A DNA stretch of 64,000 nucleotides from Planomicrobium sp. YIM 101495 (GTDB taxonomy: Bacteria; Bacillota; Bacilli; Bacillales_A; Planococcaceae). The notes under the pieces were generated by a model. It searched no databases, was not told the DNA's origin, and saw only the letters and a list, made by a program, of their open reading frames with translations. This document shows, one piece after another, positions 63,245 to 64,000 of this stretch (position 1 is the stretch's first letter; the number at the start of each line of letters is the position of its first letter). A program made the position numbers and the translations under genes. The stretch spans positions 1,054,001-1,118,000 of the forward strand of contig NZ_WLZW01000001.1 of the NCBI RefSeq assembly GCF_009707665.1, written 5' to 3'.

Positions 63245-64000
63245 TCACTCCATCATTTCGGCTAGTAGCTTGTAAGAATGGAGACGGTCTTCCTGATTGA
63301 AGACAGGTGTCGTGACGATCACTTCATTCGCTCGTGTATGATCGATGAATGCTTGAAGTTTCTCTTGCACGACTTCCGGCGTTCCGATGATGAAAGATTG
63401 TCCTTGCATCTTCTCTTTGAACTTCGCCACTTCGTACGATGGCCACGCATCCTCCCAGTCTTCCACCGGCGCTTGGAATTGTTCCGGCATGCCGCGCATC
63501 AAACTGTTCATCTGCAATTGACTCGACGTGGCAAGCATTTCCGCTCGTTCCTGCGTATCCGCTACGATGAGCGTCACACCGACCATTGCATACGGCTCAG
63601 CGAGCGCTTTCGATGGCTTGAAGTTTTGATGATACAGCTGAAGCGCCTGCAAGACAAAGTCCGGTGCGAAATGGCTCGCGAACGAAAAAGGCAACCCTTT
63701 AAGCGCAGCCAACTGTGCACTGAAGCCACTCGAACCAAGTAGCCAAAGCGGAACATCCGCGCCGGTACCCGGAAATGCCTTCACACGTCCAGATCCTTCA
63801 AAGTACGATTCCAGTTCCGCAACCAATTGCGGGAACTCATCGCCAGTCGTATGTAATGTCCGGCGAAGTGCGTACGCTGTCGCCTGGTCACTCCCTGGCG
63901 CTCTCCCAAGTCCTAGATCGATACGTCCCGGATACATCGCTTCGAGCGTACCGAACTGCTCCGCAATGACCAGTGGCGCATGGTTCGGCAGCATGATACC
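63245..64000 (-). CDS. LLM-class flavin-dependent oxidoreductase (5' end cut by window edge)
   Basis: This is the C-terminal part, about 252 codons, of a luciferase-like monooxygenase that uses reduced flavin. The frame is open through base 64000; an internal ATG at 63994 is not the start, since the usual N-terminal 80 or so residues of this roughly 330-residue family are still missing. Visible pieces are [32 protein letters not shown] and [15 protein letters not shown], as in the group-1 bacterial luciferase-type oxidoreductases (YvbT-like). No substrate can be named. Confidence 0.9.
   Translation of the reverse strand, partial: GIMLPNHAPLVIAEQFGTLEAMYPGRIDLGLGRAPGSDQATAYALRRTLHTTGDEFPQLVAELESYFEGSGRVKAFPGTGADVPLWLLGSSGFSAQLAALKGLPFSFASHFAPDFVLQALQLYHQNFKPSKALAEPYAMVGVTLIVADTQERAEMLATSSQLQMNSLMRGMPEQFQAPVEDWEDAWPSYEVAKFKEKMQGQSFIIGTPEVVQEKLQAFIDHTRANEVIVTTPVFNQEDRLHSYKLLAEMME

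Overview
The window looks like the chromosome of a Gram-positive bacterium of the order Bacillales, most likely the family Planococcaceae (Planococcus, Planomicrobium, Bhargavaea or Sporosarcina type). Three things support this. Long blocks keep Bacillus gene order: hpf-secA-prfB-yitT-cccB-ftsE-ftsX-M23 peptidase ... minJ-csbA, and degU-degS/yvyE-tagU-tagO. Base composition is close to half G+C by eye. Strong AGGAGG-type ribosome binding sites and rho-independent terminators stand at nearly every gene end. No phage, insertion sequence, CRISPR array, tRNA or rRNA gene was recognised.

Layout. 1-6128: addA (cut by the window edge) and addB, recombination helicase-nuclease. 6187-8330: a DedA-like membrane protein, the azlCD branched-chain amino acid exporter and csbA. 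8343-11211: minJ, a decayed Cys/Met-metabolism PLP enzyme gene and a TlpA-like thioredoxin. 11212-12497: a gene-free stretch with tandem repeats. 12498-21650: the division, release-factor, secretion and ribosome-hibernation block. 21819-24694: comFC, comFA and degV. 24842-27380: a lipoprotein gene and degU/degS. 27541-30531: yvyE, tagU and tagO (wall teichoic acid). 30733-37126: an accessory secretion and surface-protein cluster (secA2, slaP, a phosphodiester glycosidase-like exoprotein and a small SLH protein). 37219-42183: metabolic and stress genes, including brnQ, bioY under a BirA operator, csbD and a YflT-domain stress protein. 42614-44283: an HTH-TPR regulator fused by a 4-base overlap to a gene for an exported peptide made of five 18-residue repeats. 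44308-48522: pgi, an alkyltransferase-like protein, a FemAB-like protein, a Wzz-like protein and a winged-helix protein. 48743-56734: gabD, the hom-thrC-thrB operon, a divergent aspartate kinase, a cupin and patA. 56834-60507: a LytTR regulator divergent from aceA-aceB (glyoxylate shunt) and a mini zinc-ribbon protein. 60578-64000: a hypothetical protein, a membrane acyltransferase, a HAD hydrolase and a truncated flavin oxidoreductase.

Most of the window is ordinary housekeeping. The best candidate for an undescribed system is 42614-44283. A cytoplasmic TPR receptor of the size of NprR is translationally coupled to a secreted precursor carrying five almost identical copies of one candidate peptide. 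This is the layout expected of a quorum-sensing receptor and pheromone pair, but with a multi-copy precursor. Its function is inferred, not shown.

Secondary points of interest are the 242-bp tandem repeats and the TCGCGACT triplet at 11600-12430, the SecA2/SlaP surface cluster, an 18-bp perfect palindrome in the aceA leader beside a LytTR gene, and comFC lying directly next to hpf without comFB or the flagellar genes that separate them in B. subtilis. Start codons were moved inward from the longest reading frame wherever a good ribosome binding site or the family's usual N-terminus supported it.
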